From positions 11,372,001 through 11,436,000 of the forward strand of contig JAPMAC010000231.1 of assembly GCA_028671895.1 (NCBI GenBank): a stretch of DNA of 64,000 nt, given 5' to 3'. The stretch is from Oenanthe sinensis (lineage: Eukaryota; Streptophyta; Magnoliopsida; Apiales; Apiaceae). The notes beneath the pieces are model-generated. The model did no database searches. It had not been told where the DNA came from and was given only the letters and a program-made list of their open reading frames with translations. A program made the translations under genes and the position numbers. Positions within the stretch are counted from its first letter, which is position 1. The number at the start of each line of letters is the position of its first letter. Shown in pieces: positions 20,817 to 35,072 of this stretch.

Positions 20817-21446
20817 TTATCAGTTAAATTCATGCAATAAACTGTGCATTCTTTCTTTTCGCCTATTCCATTTCTTATTATTCCAAACGACACTTTTACT
20901 TTTATTAACGTTCTTATTTGTCATTTTCTTCCATAATGAATACGTATCATTACAGAGCGTTATTTCAAAAGGTGTCGATGTAAAATAAGAAAATTAACCG
21001 CCATACGTTTTTCCAGAATTAAATTAAGGAATTATAGGGCAATATTATCCAAAGTAATGACAGTAAAACTTTTATAAATTAATAATGTCTGTACTGATAA
21101 TTTTTATTAATTTATCGAAATTATTAATTAGTCGAGGTAAAAGATGTATTATTACTATTATGTTGGATCAAAAATCTGTATCGAAATATTAATTAAATAA
21201 TCGAGATTTTACTGTATGCCGCCCAAAATATTAGACTGCAATTACATCATCTTGTAATTCATAAAACCTTTTCTAAAGAACTTGGTATATATACCAACCT
21301 GTTAGTGGTACAGCTCACACTCACATGTAACTTGTGAAGTCCAAAAGCTAATTTACTACATACTGTATTTTCTTTTAAGTTTTAAAACTATTTTTACCTT
21401 AAAACTACAAGTTAAATAGAATTTATTTTTATTATTTCTCCAAATA

Positions 21447-21747
21447 CTCCCTCTTCGTTTCCAGATATTTATTTCTTTTGAGATTGTTCTTAATCGGCAA
21501 ATAGACCAATATCTTATTCTCAGTTCAAATATTGACAAAATTAATTATTCTCACTAAACCTATTTAATACATTGTCTGACTTTTTACACATAACTTTAAG
21601 TGCTTTAAAAACATTATAAAAATTCATTTTTTTTAATTTTCAATTCTTAAATAAAAATATAATATTAATATTTTAACTATATAATCAAAGCTCTTATAAT
21701 TACATGTAAAAAGTCAAACCAATATATATATATAGAACAAGAGGAAG
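21447..21747. mobile_element. Stowaway-like MITE (301 bp)
   Basis: The left end CTCCCTCTTCGTTTC and the right end (reading inward) CTTCCTCTTGTTC form imperfect terminal inverted repeats flanked by TA on both sides. Size, ends and TA target site fit non-autonomous Tc1/mariner (Stowaway) elements. It has no coding capacity; the small minus-strand ORF across it is not real. Confidence 0.65.
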
Positions 21748-21749
21748 TA

Positions 21750-24700
21750 TTTGTTTACAGACTACCCCTTTTAGTCAAACATGCTAATCAAAAACGACAA
21801 TATTTACTCAAAATTTAGCACTGTTTGCATTTTGGAAATTGAAGAGGGAGTTCCTAGTTATTAATAACGGAAATCAGGCCGCACAAAAATATATTTGTAA
21901 TGAAAAGGTCTTTGAAAAATAACCTTTTCAGCTTAAAAAGTAAATATTCTATTCCAATCTATTTTCTCAATATTAAATAAAATATTCTAATGAGGTTATT
22001 TAATAACATAATATACAAACTATAAGATAAATTTCTTTAGACAAAAAAACTATGAGATAAATTTAGATTTTAAAAATTAACTTCTTGTAATTGATAAAAA
22101 AATTAAAAAAAAAAGAATTTTAATTCTTGTCGACCAGATCTTTGATTTCTCAAGGCATCATTCTTCCATCTTTTGGGTTTCTTTTCTTGTGGCAGTTTTA
22201 TAAGACAATGTTACAACCGACCTTGGTAATCTTAGCACGATATTAATATCATTGTGCATCCTTACTATAGGGATACTTTAGAATTACCTTGCAACTTAAA
22301 CTAGAAAAAATGATATTGCATTCTTCACATGTTTTTACTAACTTTAGATTTTATAAAGATGCAAACTATGCATTATCTATTGAAATATACAAATAAAAAT
22401 AAAAATATGTAACAATTTTTAAATAAACATTACTTTCTAATAATAAAATTAAATATTAAGTTGCTATAAAAAAAAATTAAGGCCATTTTTCTACTCATAA
22501 TTCTTTCCTCATTCAACTGGTCTCCTTTATATTTTTCAGTGTTTGCTAAATAACTAACTAATCGTCTTTCAACATCAATAAAATTATATATCTTTTTACA
22601 CAATACATCTTGAAACTATAAAAGTACATTGTCTCCCAACTTTTTATACACACCAAAATACCTCTATTAAATTATACTGTACAATTTAATCAAAAACTAG
22701 AAGGTAACTTATGACTTGCCAACGTAAGCTCGCTTGCTTAAATATGTAACCAAAAAAGAAGGGGGGGAAATATTTCAACGTGCAAGCAATATTGTTCGTA
22801 TATTTAATACATAAAACTCACCATTTTTTTTAAATATATAATAACAAATCCAGATTAATGTAGGCTAGCAAGCACACGATATTTTTTACTCGGGCAAGCG
22901 CAGTAAACCCACCCTCATAAATCTCAAAAACTGTTCCAGGTTTTGATGCATTTTTTATATAATCTCATTATCTGACTTTTAATTATTTTGATGTTTCTTA
23001 AATTTCAGACTTACACTTGTAATCATTAGTTCCGTTATCATATCAATATTGGTAAAGTTTGCTGCATAACTAGAATATTATGTTGCCAAATAAAAGTACA
23101 CTTGATTTAAAATTTGTAGTATTGTCTATCATTTTAAAATAATAATGTAATGTGTGTATCGAATTAAATGTATAGCAATGTGTATGGGGAGGTCTTAGTT
23201 ATTAGGGCGTACGCAACACAACATTTTAATTAGAAAAACGAAACATTACAACTCATGTATACACAAGTAACCAAAGTTTGAAGGCATAGGTGATATGTAA
23301 ACAGTAAGCCTATGATAACTCTAATGAAATTGCTACATCGTATTAAAAGCAAACTAAATTAGCAATACACATCCAAAGACAGACTCCCAGATGTAGGCAC
23401 AAGAAATATTATAGTGGAAGCCAGCAGTTTAATAACATAGTACTATAAAGTTGCATTTTAGAAATCAATTACCACCGAAAAGATTAGATAACATATAAAA
23501 GCATGCCAGAAAAGAATATAAATATATCATCATGTGAGGCAGTCGAAAGCACCCAACTGCGAAGGATAAATTAACCACTACTATATGATGGTATAAACAT
23601 TAAAAATACGATCAACGAAAAGCAACAGTTAACAGATAACAACAACCCTTCTTCTAAAAACCCCAACTCCTACCAAAACAGGAGCAATACAATCCAGGTT
23701 TTAATTTCCCATATGCCTGTATTTTAATCCTGTAAACAAATTCATATGAGGATTGTAATGTTTGATGGGTTGCTTGACCCTACATCTTTAGGTGTTTCAA
23801 AGAGAAGTTTTTTTGGCAGCAACTAAAAGACTTGGTTTTCCTTATATCGTCAGTTAGCATTAAATACCTAACCATCATAGATGTTCAGGGTAGGGTACAA
23901 GTTTAAGAAGTTAGGAGATGACATGGTTATGGGAAAAAGTATGCTTATACTATATCGAGACGCACACAATTCCATGGAATGAAGTTACACGAGTGAGCTT
24001 GTCATACTTGAAATCCAATAATCTACTAGCTTATTTGCATGTTAAAAACCCAGAGTCAATAGCAAGCACAATAGACTATTAATTTTTCAACTATGTACAT
24101 GATTGACGTCTACAAACCAAAAATTAGTGAAGATTTTATTCAAAGATGGTTCTACAACTTAGAGACACAACAAAAGCTTCCAGCTAAAAGTATGTCTACT
24201 CATTTAATGGAGTAGATCACAGGATGACAAGACGACGCAGGAAAATCAATTTACTCCAATATCAATATGCATATCCTGCGTGTTTACAAAACTATTCTAC
24301 ACTCTGTTATCTATACTCGCAATACTTTTATTTTTGACAGGACACCAATGTCCATATTGACACAGATTTATACAGCTGTTGCATATTCCCTGTATTCTGG
24401 GAGTGACTACATCTGCCAAACCATCTAACTTAAAACAGAAGCTCTATTTTTCCTGAAAACTAAATCCTAAACATATTATACTAAAAACCTTAACATGTGT
24501 GTTGGCGCGTAACCTCATATAGGGTATCATAGTTTTTCCAAGAACAGATGATCCCCCCAGTCCCACAAATCTGAGTAGGGAAATTGGTATTTTCGCCCAC
24601 TAATTGCTTTAATTGCAAAGAATGGTTTTGAAACCAATCAAAATTATTGCAAAAAATAGTACATCCTCTTATGTTAAAACTCATAATATAGTATTACACT

Positions 24701-25047
24701 CTTCCCGAACCACATTTTCTAGTCATACTATAATCTAAACAAAAGTGTAAATCACAACTCATCTTATTATTCACTTAGGTAACTAATAATAAGAAACTTA
24801 TTCCACGTTAGATTCTAATTAGTAACCAAAGGGAAGTGTATATTTGTAGTTTCTTCTATTGTATTCTACCCATCCCCATACCTAAATTACCAGTGCTTAA
24901 TTGGTAGACAAACAGAAAGAGAACCCGCTTTAGGTGCACACATAAACTAACTCGGCCACCCCAAATAGGAACTGAACTAACACAGCTATGCATAAATCTG
25001 ATAACTAATAATTATTAAGCAAACAAGGTAATGGAAAAAATTACCTA
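21750..25047. other. Spacer downstream of FPA, probably including its 3' UTR
   Basis: No convincing coding region. Just past the FPA stop, TATAG followed by GTAATT on the minus strand could be a 3'-UTR intron donor. A minus-strand AATAAA lies at 24332-24327. The 3' end of the FPA mRNA cannot be fixed without transcripts. A 64-codon minus-strand ORF at 24490-24684 shows no known domain. Confidence 0.4.
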
Positions 25048-25063
25048 TAGAAAAGAGATCCCA

Positions 25064-28000
25064 TTAGTTACTGCCAGGGCCTTGCCCTGCTTCAGAGCCA
25101 GGATTCTGCTGTATCTGGAGGAGAAGGTTAGCTGCAAATTGTAGAGTTGACCGGTACCGCTCATTCTTATCTGTCTCCTCGTCTAACGTTTCTGGAACTG
25201 CTCCAGGATTAGATTGAAGGGGTCGGATTTGTTTTTGAGAGCCCAACTCAAAATTTCCTCCGTTCATAAGATTGCCATTGTGATGCTTTGGAATTGTGGC
25301 ACTACTTACCTGGTGTGACAATGTCACAGAATTTGTTTTTGGTAGAATAGGTGATGCTGAATAAGCCACTGAGGCATTAATTCCCTGGGCATATCCGTGC
25401 CTAATTTCTTGTGAGGCATCAACTTGACACTGCTGGTTGGTTTGTGGTGAAACTAAATACTGTCCACCATGAGGATGGGATACAAAGTTTGTTATTTCGC
25501 TTGATGAAACATCACCATGTCTCATATTAAATGTTGCATCTTGAATTTGGTTGTTTGCTGCAAGTCTTTGAGCTGCATAGCTAGGTGCATTCTGGCCAAG
25601 TGAATAATGATGGTCCATGGAGATTTGCAATTGGGGATTATACTGAAATCCAGCTTGGTTTATTAGATGAGTGCTTAGCTCGGATATTTTTGGTTGCTCA
25701 TAATCCCATCCATGTGGGTGTCTTCTATCCATTGCAACGGGAGTTTGCATAGGTCTTAAGTTGGAAGATCCTGACAATGGTTGAGCACCTAATGTATTAC
25801 CTTTGGCAGGCAAGAAAGAAGCCAGAGTAGCAATTAGCTCAGGTGTTAAAGTAACCCCAGCATGGGATAGTGAAGTACTGGTTGCAGGAACAGCTTCTCC
25901 TGGAACAGAATTTGTTGAAGGGGCTAATGATGTTGTAAAGGTATTAGGGTTCTCGTGCATCAATCCGTTATAATCAGTTTGCATATATCTCATTCTCCCC
26001 TCCTGGGGCATTACTTTGTTCTCAAATTGAGAAGGCATCATTGGTCGATCAATGTAATTATGCTGCAATGTTGTATGTTCAGCTGTGCTTCCAGGGACTT
26101 GGCTTTGGAACTTTAGAACCACTCCATACAAACGTTCAGGACCAGCAATATTTAGAGTGTTTCTAAGGAAATCGGATGGAGGCACCAAGAACAAGGTGGT
26201 CCCATCATCAAATTTAGCAACCCCAGCACGATTTTTGGCACCCAAGTATCGCAGAAATTCTGTGTATGCGGCAAAATCATCTACGCTATCTGGCAAGAAG
26301 AAAATAATATTAAAACCAACAGCGTCACCATAGTGCTTGGCCAACATATCTAATCCGGTTCTGGCTGAGCAATTTACGACTTCTGGACTGCACAATAAGA
26401 AAACAATTAGAGAAACGAATTGCAAAGACTCAAAACATATACAAGATCATAACCAAAATTTTATGTCATATCGATGAGCTATTATAAGCCTGTAATTGCT
26501 GAAGAATACAAGAACTTTATAGATCAACACAAATATACAGACACACAAGTATGCATGCACTGATACAGAAGCAATTGTTACAACCTTTTTTAATCAAACC
26601 ATCAAGGGGATCCATACAGAGCCAAATTTGTACAACACATTTCCATTTGGTACCAGAATATACAAAATAAATACCGACTAATATAAGAGAGGTATATGAA
26701 ATTTCGAAGTCTACAACCTATTTCAAATAATCTATCAAAGAATTCTACAAAAAACGAAGTTGCTCACTACAATCCATTATTAGTGCATACTGAAACTACT
26801 AATATTAATACTGAGTGATATGAAGTATCTGACATCATCAGTCTGCCAAATCTACAAACATGTAAACATTTCCATCCCATGTGAGCTGTAAGAAAAACAC
26901 TATTATGAGAAAATTTTATGACTGAAAAGATTTTAGTAAGAAATTTAACAGACAAAGAAATGGTTAGCATACAGAACAAAGTAGTTCTCTGGAGTACAAG
27001 TTCTCATTTGAACCTTGCACATGATAATATTTATTCCACACTATATAAGAATGCATAAGCAAATTTACAGATGATCAGCAACGTCCCTATTAAATATTTG
27101 AATAAGAGAAAGCATGTGACAGATTTGGAAGAATATATATTTCATGAAGCTTGCCAAAACATAAGAGGACATTTAAATTGAGACATATGAAGTAATAAAT
27201 AACCTTAAAGTTAATTTAAAGTCAAAAACTAAACCACAATATACAAGTTACACGAAGAAGTCTACTTACATCTCAAACTCAAACTCCTTTTCAAGTGGAA
27301 CACAACGAGCACGGCATACATGTTGACCACCTTTGGCAATAACCCCACGCCAAATACAATCATGCTCAGAATGACTTTGAACAGTTACTCCAGTTGATAA
27401 TCTTGATTCCACTGGGCTTAAGCAATTCATACTTGGAACAGTTACTACAGCACCTCGGATAGCTCCAACTTGTCCATACCCACAAAATTGATTCATACCT
27501 AAATAGTGGTCATCCATATTCTCCAAAGAAGGGTCTGATAAAGTAGAAAGTCCACCAATTCTAGACCGCTTCGTCTCTCTCTGCAGTTGGCTTGCATCAA
27601 ACACATCCCATGTACCAGAAACTGGTCTTATGGATTGTTGAACAGCTTGTGAAGGAGAAGAGAGAACCCCAGGTGAAGGAGACAACCTCTTCCGGTTTGA
27701 AACACCTACCAAGAGGTTGGTATTAGAGTCCTGTAATTTATGATGCTTAGTCAAAGAAAAGTTTGGCCCTTGTTGTATAGGTTCAAAACTGCCTAGAGGC
27801 ACCAAAGGCCTCCTCAATATATCAGGTCCACTAACCACACGAGGAGGTACATTTCCAGCAACGCTATATGGGACAATTTGGGAGTATCCCTGAACATCAT
27901 TTGATAACACGTCAGTCCTAGGACCCTTTACTTCAGGATAAAAGCAAGATTGACCATTGCTAGGTACAGCCTCACTATTAGAGTACAAAATTAAGATCCT

Positions 28001-31000
28001 TGGATCACTGAAGAGGCGACCTTCCAGTCCCTCTTTGGCAAGTTTTGCCTCTTCAACACTTCTAAATTCAACAAGTGAGTAATTTCCCGAAGGAAAGAGC
28101 GTTATTCCTTCTATCTCACCAAATAAAATCATAGCATTATGCAACATTTGCTTATCCATAGGAAACGAAGGGGGATAAGATACCCACAGAACCTTACTTG
28201 GCTGTCCATCCCCTTTTGGACCTACCGGAGACTGGATATGCTGGATATAAATAAAAGAAGTTAGAATAAATCAAGATCATTTGAACATAACGTTCAAGTG
28301 AGTGCAAGAAATTCCGGAGCAAATAGAAAGAAAAATGCAATATAATCAGCTATAAACCTCCTAGATCTTAGTTTGAGCAGGAAGCCTAACTTGTTGGCAA
28401 ACAACGTATCCGAAACAGATGCTTGCTTGCTTTTAAATATTTACGCTGAATGGACGACCCAATATATATACAAGCATGACAGAGCCGTGTGAGCTGTATA
28501 TTAAATATACTATTGAACTATTTAAAAATTGAAAGAGTATGAAAAGTAGATTAATCGATATAAACGAAAATTATATGAATCAATTATTACTGATAAGTAG
28601 TACATATACAATACAATTAAAAACCATTTAAAATTTTATCTATTAACCCCATCTATTTCTTTGATTCAACTACATAACATATATTTTGTTTAACTCATTC
28701 ATTTCACATCTAAGATACTATTTTTCAAAGTTTATATTTTTATTATTATAATCCGGCTTGAAAGACAGACAGATTCATATATCATATATCATATATTATA
28801 TAATGAGAATAATGTTTATCGGATTAGCCTTCCATAAGATAACCCTTAAAACAGGTTAGAGTGTTAAATGGTCTTTATAATTGTCGTTTAACTCTATAAA
28901 TCAGCATCAAATTTTTATAAAATAGACATCAAAAATGAGTTAATCCTGGCGATCTTTCTCTTCCTCCCTATGTGGCTCCATGTATCACCCTACTTCTAGA
29001 GATACTCTCCATATATAATACAAGTTTAATGAATAGAATCGTTTGTTCTTGACTTTTAACATCGGGTAAAACTAACCCCTTTTAAGGGTTCTAAAAAAAA
29101 CGAAGCTAATATTTAAGAGAAAGACGAATAGAAATGTCTTTAATTCTCAATTTTTGTATATGCAATGATGGTAATAAGGGTGGATTTGAGAAGTGGGTGG
29201 GGGTCGTGGGGGTCCCTTGGATACACTAGGCAGTTATGTAGTACTAGACTCTATTTTTAATATGAAACGTATTGTGGAAATGTGTTTAACCTGACATAAC
29301 TATGCAAGATTAATCTTATATCCATTATTCTCTTATATAATATCTAATATCTTATTTTAAAAATACCATATTTTACCAAGCGATCTATATTTTTATTGTT
29401 CCAGCCCAAATTTTTATTGTTCCAACACAGCCCAAATGACTGAACGACTATCAAAGATATAACAGTACGGCTTTAAAAGTACAGAATAAATATTTGCTTT
29501 TACTTAAAATTGATTTTGAAAGATGAGATTTACTTGTGGCCTCGTAGACCCATAAGCTTCAGAGATATTTCTAAGAGCATGTTGAGGTATCCATGTTGAA
29601 TTAGAGGCACCTGTGCTTCTGTTAAGGAACTGTCCGTCCCTTGCATCCCGGAAGTCAGGCTGTTCCTGCTCAATAAGAACATAGAAACAGCCTCAATCTT
29701 TGTAATAAAAAATGTGAATAGGTCTCGAAAACACTAAACAAATAACCGCAGAAATAAGATATGCAAAATTGAAATTTAAATGTTGAGAGGGACGACCTTA
29801 TAAAAGCTCATACATCCTAACACTAAAATTTAGCAAGCTCGTTTATATTTTTTATCCCTTTTCCAGTGTAATATAAGGTCTTACATCGTAACACTAAAAT
29901 TTAGCAAGCTCTTTTATATTTGTTATCCCTTTTCCTGTGTAAGGTACTGGATCAAACCAATTAATTGCAGACTAAGCTACCCACCTACTAATCCTAGAAG
30001 CTACTAATTGCCTACTAAAATCAAATATACATTTGTGGCCAACTTGAAATATTGAGTTGTATGTCCAACAAGTCATCTAATGCAACACAACCTACCAATA
30101 CCTACACATATCTAATTATAAAACTGCATAATCCCGTTGCTGACGTGTTGAATCAATAGTGCCAAGAAAAGGCCCCCAAGGCCCTAATCGATAAGATCAA
30201 AAGTTTTTTGCACAAAGTCTACAAACTCTTTTTAGCTTCTTCAGAATTAATTACATGAACTGTTGTTTGTTATAATATATGCATAACAGAAATTCTTCTA
30301 TTTGCTAACTTACTTTTCTAGGAGCTTGAGAACGAAGGTAGTCAACACGTATCAAATTACCACCAACTTCCAGCCCGTTCAAGTTTTTCAATGCTTCAGT
30401 AGCATCTTCTATCACAAAATAGACAACATATGCTGTGTTACGTTCCCTGAGGAACTTAAATTCTTGAATTTTTCCAAATCTACGAAACTGTTCCTCAAGC
30501 TCTTCTTTTGTGACAGATGGGCTGATCCCACCAACCCATAAACTCTTGCATGGTTTGGCCTGCAAACAAATTTAGGCACAAAGTAAATAGATAGATGAAT
30601 AAAACTGAAAGAGCTGAATTTTACCTCATTTGTATTACTACAAGAAACCAGCACAACTTTTTAATCATTGCTAAAACTAGATATGAATATTAAAGTTGGT
30701 GGTCAACTACATAATGTAGTTGATCTTTTAAAAATTTATTCAAATCATGATAATCATCTGGGTTTTTCTGTACGACCTACGACGGTTTTGGTGTACTATG
30801 CAACTAATTACGATGCAACAACATAGAGGTCAAAGTTGAAAGGAACAATTTTAGAAATTGTATTATCACAAATTATAACCAATATTAGGATAAAGCTAGA
30901 GACGAAAAGATCACAGCCGTACATACAACTATGGAGATATATTAGCACGTTAAAATTTAGGTCTTGATAAAATAAACAGGATAAAACTGTAATTCAAAGG

Positions 31001-32508
31001 AAAAACATATGCCAACAAAGCCACAGCATTCCGACTCAAAACTCATTGAATGCTTTGTACTTCGAAGAAGATTGAAAGACAGATAAAACCTACTCTTGAA
31101 AATTCTGAAGTAAAAAGTCTGCATAATTTTGCAAAATAATTTACATTCCAGCTTCTAATATCACTATATTAGGTTAATGAATTGATGACAAAATAAGAAT
31201 ATATCAGAGATTTTTTTGACTAAAAGTATCTGCAAATTTTTTATTCTATATGCATGCATAATTGTAGTGTTCAATTTTTTTGACTGCAGCATCGTTTTTC
31301 TGTTAATAAAAAAATACTGTAGAAATTGTGAATAACAATATGTTATCTTAAGTTTTAATATTAGCTCGGGCTTTCATCGACTTGAGCTTTCTTTAAAAAT
31401 TCAAATTTTCTCATATTCGCTGGAACGATTTGGTAGACCACTTTAAAAAGAATGCAATTAAAAAGTACACTTCAGAGGATATAAGCATATTTGTTCCTGT
31501 AGCAAATTTCTACTGCAATATTATAACTTTCATAAAACATAATTTTCTGGTATTTATTGTTTACAAACACAAACTGGTACAGATTACAATAGGTTTCGCC
31601 GCATGATTATTAAAGTTCACTGAAATATATATTATATGATTTTTGCCATTGTAAATTGTTGTTTTTAAGTATGAGGGTAAAATTGTATAAGTTGATCAAG
31701 CGTTTCATCAAAAATCTAAAAATTATCGTAAAAAGAAAAAATAGAGAATCACTCACTGAAGTTACTTTGTATAAGATAGTATCAGTCTATTTTGTTATGT
31801 TTTAGCTAGAGGTGATATTAAAAGAAATTTCTTAAAAGAGCAAAATAAATATAATGATTAATTCATTAGAAATGAGCATGAGAAATGTGATTTTTCCATA
31901 GGATTTGGCGCTCTTCAGTGGAGACTAGCCACTTTGCCTATCCGAATATGCGGGTTGGGCGTATATGTTGCATGTGATACTTAGTTTTGCTAATCTCACA
32001 GCCAGTCGGTAAAGTATATTTTGATTGGTACTATATAGATTTTCAGCAATCAAATTTAAATAAAAAAAATCATATATTCATCATTTCGGCCTGTTCCGAA
32101 TTATGCGGTCCTACACACATACACATTACAAGAATCGAGAATCGAATCGAATCGAAACAAAGTCGATATCAAACAACACTGAAGATCTATTTCCCTTGAA
32201 ACAAAAGAGAATAGGACATAGATAAAATAAATATACACAATCAAAAAAGAACAAACCGGTTTAGCAAAATCAATCTTAAGCGGACAGCCACGTAGAATAG
32301 TGGACTGAAGAGAATCCTTTGCAGTTTTAGCATCTTCGGGGAGCTTGAAGTGCACAAACGCAAAGTATTTTGGAGAATACAAAGTTATTTTAACAATCGC
32401 TCCGTATTTCCCGAATAAATTCGTCAAATCTGCTTCCGTAACATCGCCCGACAGGTTTCCCACCCATAGACTACTCATTGGAACGTTATTTGTGTGCTGC
32501 TGATTCAT
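25064..32508 (-). CDS. FPA: Flowering time control protein FPA (five coding exons)
   Basis: Exons on the minus strand are 32508-32257, 30559-30314, 29665-29534, 28240-27270 and 26387-25064. All introns are GT-AG; the first three junctions are phase 0 and the last splits an Ile codon. Together they give 974 residues (Arabidopsis FPA has about 901). RRM1 is residues 14-84 (RNP2 LWVGNL, RNP1 KYFAFVHF), RRM2 85-166 (LWVGGI), RRM3 about 226-300, SPOC about 505-628 (PEVVNCSARTGLDMLAKHY), followed by a Gln/Ser/Pro-rich tail with TPELIATLASFLP and a C-terminal RSTLQFAANLLLQIQQ that match FPA. FPA is a nuclear spen-family RNA-binding protein of the autonomous flowering pathway. In Arabidopsis it promotes 3'-end formation at proximal poly(A) sites and lowers FLC expression. 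The ATG is the first in exon 1 and places RRM1 near the N-terminus, as in the family. No breaks are seen. Confidence 0.95.
26388..27269 (-). other. FPA intron 4
   Basis: Donor GTAAGT and acceptor TGCAG on the minus strand; it divides the SPOC domain coding sequence. No other gene is seen; the ORF at 26767-26979 is intronic noise. Confidence 0.9.
28241..29533 (-). other. FPA intron 3
   Basis: Donor GTAAAT and acceptor ATATCCAG. A second CCAG lies nine bases inside the exon (CATATCCAG), so an in-frame alternative acceptor removing three residues is possible. The intron is AT-rich with no recognised element. Confidence 0.85.
29666..30313 (-). other. FPA intron 2, with a 71-bp tandem duplication
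   Basis: Donor GTAAGT, acceptor GAGCAG. At about 29811-29947 a 71-bp segment holding CACTAAAATTTAGCAAGCTC is present twice in tandem with a few differences. Confidence 0.88.
30560..32256 (-). other. FPA intron 1 (1.7 kb), candidate site of proximal polyadenylation
   Basis: The longest intron, between RRM1 and RRM2, with donor GTTTGT and acceptor TTTGCAG. It has minus-strand AATAAA at 31558-31553, 31245-31240 and 30740-30735. If not spliced, the frame runs 51 codons past exon 1 and stops at 32101, which would give an RRM1-only protein of 135 residues. In Arabidopsis FPA limits its own mRNA by promoting cleavage in intron 1; this intron has the right position for that, but use is inference. 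Confidence 0.7.
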
Positions 32509-32700
32509 CGATCGCCTTTTATTTTATCGGATTTGCGATTGATTTTCTCAACCTAGGGTTTGTGCTGGCCAATTGGAAATTTTGGGGAAACGGTAAATAG
32601 ATTGATGAAAAAACGATAAGAGAGAATTGGAATTTTTTATTTTCGACGTAAATACTTTGTTTGCCCCCGTGGTATTACGGTTTTACCCTCGCCATTCGAT
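32509..32700 (-). promoter_or_regulatory. FPA 5' UTR and proximal promoter (approximate)
   Basis: Directly upstream of the FPA ATG. The minus strand contains AAACCCTAG (32561-32553), a telo-box-like motif common in 5' regions of plant housekeeping genes, and CCAATTGGCCAG-type sequence next to it. No clear TATA box is seen at a suitable distance, in keeping with a broadly expressed gene. Confidence 0.4.
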
Positions 32701-35072
32701 TTAATTTATAAATATTTTATAGACTTAAGGGGTCGATTAGTAAATTTGAATGATTAAAATTTTTGAATAGTCTAAAATATTCATGAATATGAACCAAAAT
32801 CCTGACTAATAACATTATTTGGGGTATAAATTCAAATAATATCTGAATGACGTTATTTTTCAATTTTACCTATTTAAATAACTTAGAATTTTAAAATTAA
32901 AAAGTTGGATTATTAAAACTAAGGGAAAACTCATCTATCTACATAAGAGTAAATATAATTTTATTAATAATATATACTAGGTTATAAACCGTGCAAAGCA
33001 TGTACGGAATTAATAAATTATATATTAATTATTTTATATGATTTAAATATATAATTTAAATTTTTTTATTATATCAGCTATAATAATATAATATATAATA
33101 AAAATTATTTATAGATAAAATAATAATATTATTTTAATACTCATGAAATTTAATTATTAAATTGTAATTTCAGTTAGAAGTGAAGTGTGATATGTTATTA
33201 GATTATTTTATAAAAAATGACTCACCGATAATAGAGTTATATGTAAAATATTTTTGTTTTAAAATTAAATTATATTTATATCGTAATTGCATAAAAAAGT
33301 CGTATAAAAAAAACTTACAAATGATAAAAAGAGTTATATAAAAAATGACTTATTGGACGGACAACCAGACCACCAGAGACTATCTCGAGAGGTTTTAATT
33401 TTTATTTTTCTTGTTTTCTAGAGGTTTGTAATTTTAATTATTAAGTTTGCTTAGTTTTTGATTGTCTGTTTTCTCGATGTGTGTATTTCTCGATGTGTGT
33501 ATGATAAGTAGAATATAATATAAGATTATCCTATCTTATTATGATATTTTGTATAAAAGAAAGACTACTTGAGATAGAATTGTACGTATGATTACACTTT
33601 AATAAAATTATATTTTATTAAAATTGGACGGTCAAGATCTTTTCTATGCTTATGCTTTAATAAAATTGGACGGTGGAGATCTTTTCTGTGGTTCACCCGG
33701 TACCATACCGACGATTAAATGAATTATATATTTAATTTGATTATTTATGTTATTAATAGTTTTTATGTAATGTTGTACATGAGATAAATTATTTTTGAAT
33801 CATATTTATATTATGTGTTTAAATTTTCATTAATATATTGTTATATATTTATATTAATTAACATAGATTAATAAACTGTACAAAGTGTTAATAGATTTTT
33901 ATTAATAAAAAGAGTTTCGAATATATTAGAAAATATTTTAATTATTAATATTTATATCGTAATTGCATAAAAAAAAGTCGTATAAAAAGAAAACTTACAA
34001 ATAATAAAAAGAGTTGTATAAAAAGAGAACTTATTGAACGGACTACCAGACCAAACTTTTTATTTTTCTTTAAATTTAATTATAATATTTTTATTAATAA
34101 AAAGAGTTACAAATATATTAGAAATATTTTAATTAAAATTTAAATAAAAGAGTATATTTTAATATAGGTAAAATATAATATAATTTTAATATTCAAAAAT
34201 TTTAATTATAAAATTGTAATTTTAAATAAATTAAAGTGTTTGAGTAATGAAAAAAATTGAAACATGTTAGTAAATTGTTTGTACAACTATATATTCTAAT
34301 TAAAATACAAGTTTATTTAAAATAATATAATATAAAAGTATAGATAATATAGATATAACATAGTGATAAATTTAATTAATGTTAATAAAATAATATTATT
34401 ATTTTGATATTCTTAAAATTTAATTTAAATATAATATAATATTATTCTATACGTGATGAGTTGTATAAAATGAGGACTATCGGCGATTAGAGTTCTACAT
34501 AGGGTGTTGATGAGAACTGATTGTTCTAGTTTGAGCAAAGTTTTTCTAATTTGAGTAGAGTTTGTGTTTTGATAAATAATTTGTGTTATACGATTAAAAT
34601 AGAGAAATAGATGGCAACTAAAAAAAATGCATATTGTTTATCATAAACTTTAATGATATATTAAATAAAAATTATATGATAAGTAGGATTCGTGAAAAAA
34701 TATAAAATATAATTTAAATATAATATAATATTATCATATCTTGTATAAAAGGAGGACTACTGGGGTTAGAGTTGTATGTATGATTATATTCTTTTTAAAA
34801 TTATATTTTATTAAAATTTAATGGTTAAGATTGTTTCTATGGTTCACATAAAATTGAACGATTATGATATTTTATATGGTTCACCTAGTACCATACCGAC
34901 AACCAAAATTTTTAATCTTTCGGTTATAATAATATAGTATAGATTTATTTTTTTAATATTAATTTAAATACTTTTATAATAACATATGCGTTTAAACTAA
35001 AATTAAAAAAATAATTTATGAGTAATTTTTAATTCATATGAATTTTAAAATTATCAATGATACAACAAACTA
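32700..35072. repeat. AT-rich spacer of related dispersed repeats
   Basis: No gene. Two copies of a block with CGTATAAAAA and CTTATTG.ACGGAC.ACCAGACCA lie at about 33270-33380 and 33946-34060. Two copies of a block with GGTTCAC and GTACCATACCGAC lie at about 33605-33720 and 34795-34905. A motif ACTAGGTTATAAACCGTGC at about 32977 resembles ACTAGTTTATAACATGTGC at about 35394. This suggests remnants of one non-autonomous element amplified locally; I cannot assign its class. Confidence 0.5.

Noticed and set aside
24490..24684. 64-codon ORF downstream of FPA
   Set aside because: No domain, and in the likely 3' UTR or just beyond it; it does not splice in frame to anything seen.
26085..26333. 82-codon plus-strand ORF
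   Set aside because: It is antisense to the conserved SPOC exon of FPA.
30302..30654. Plus- and minus-strand ORFs overlapping FPA exon 2 in other frames
   Set aside because: Shadows of the RRM2 exon.
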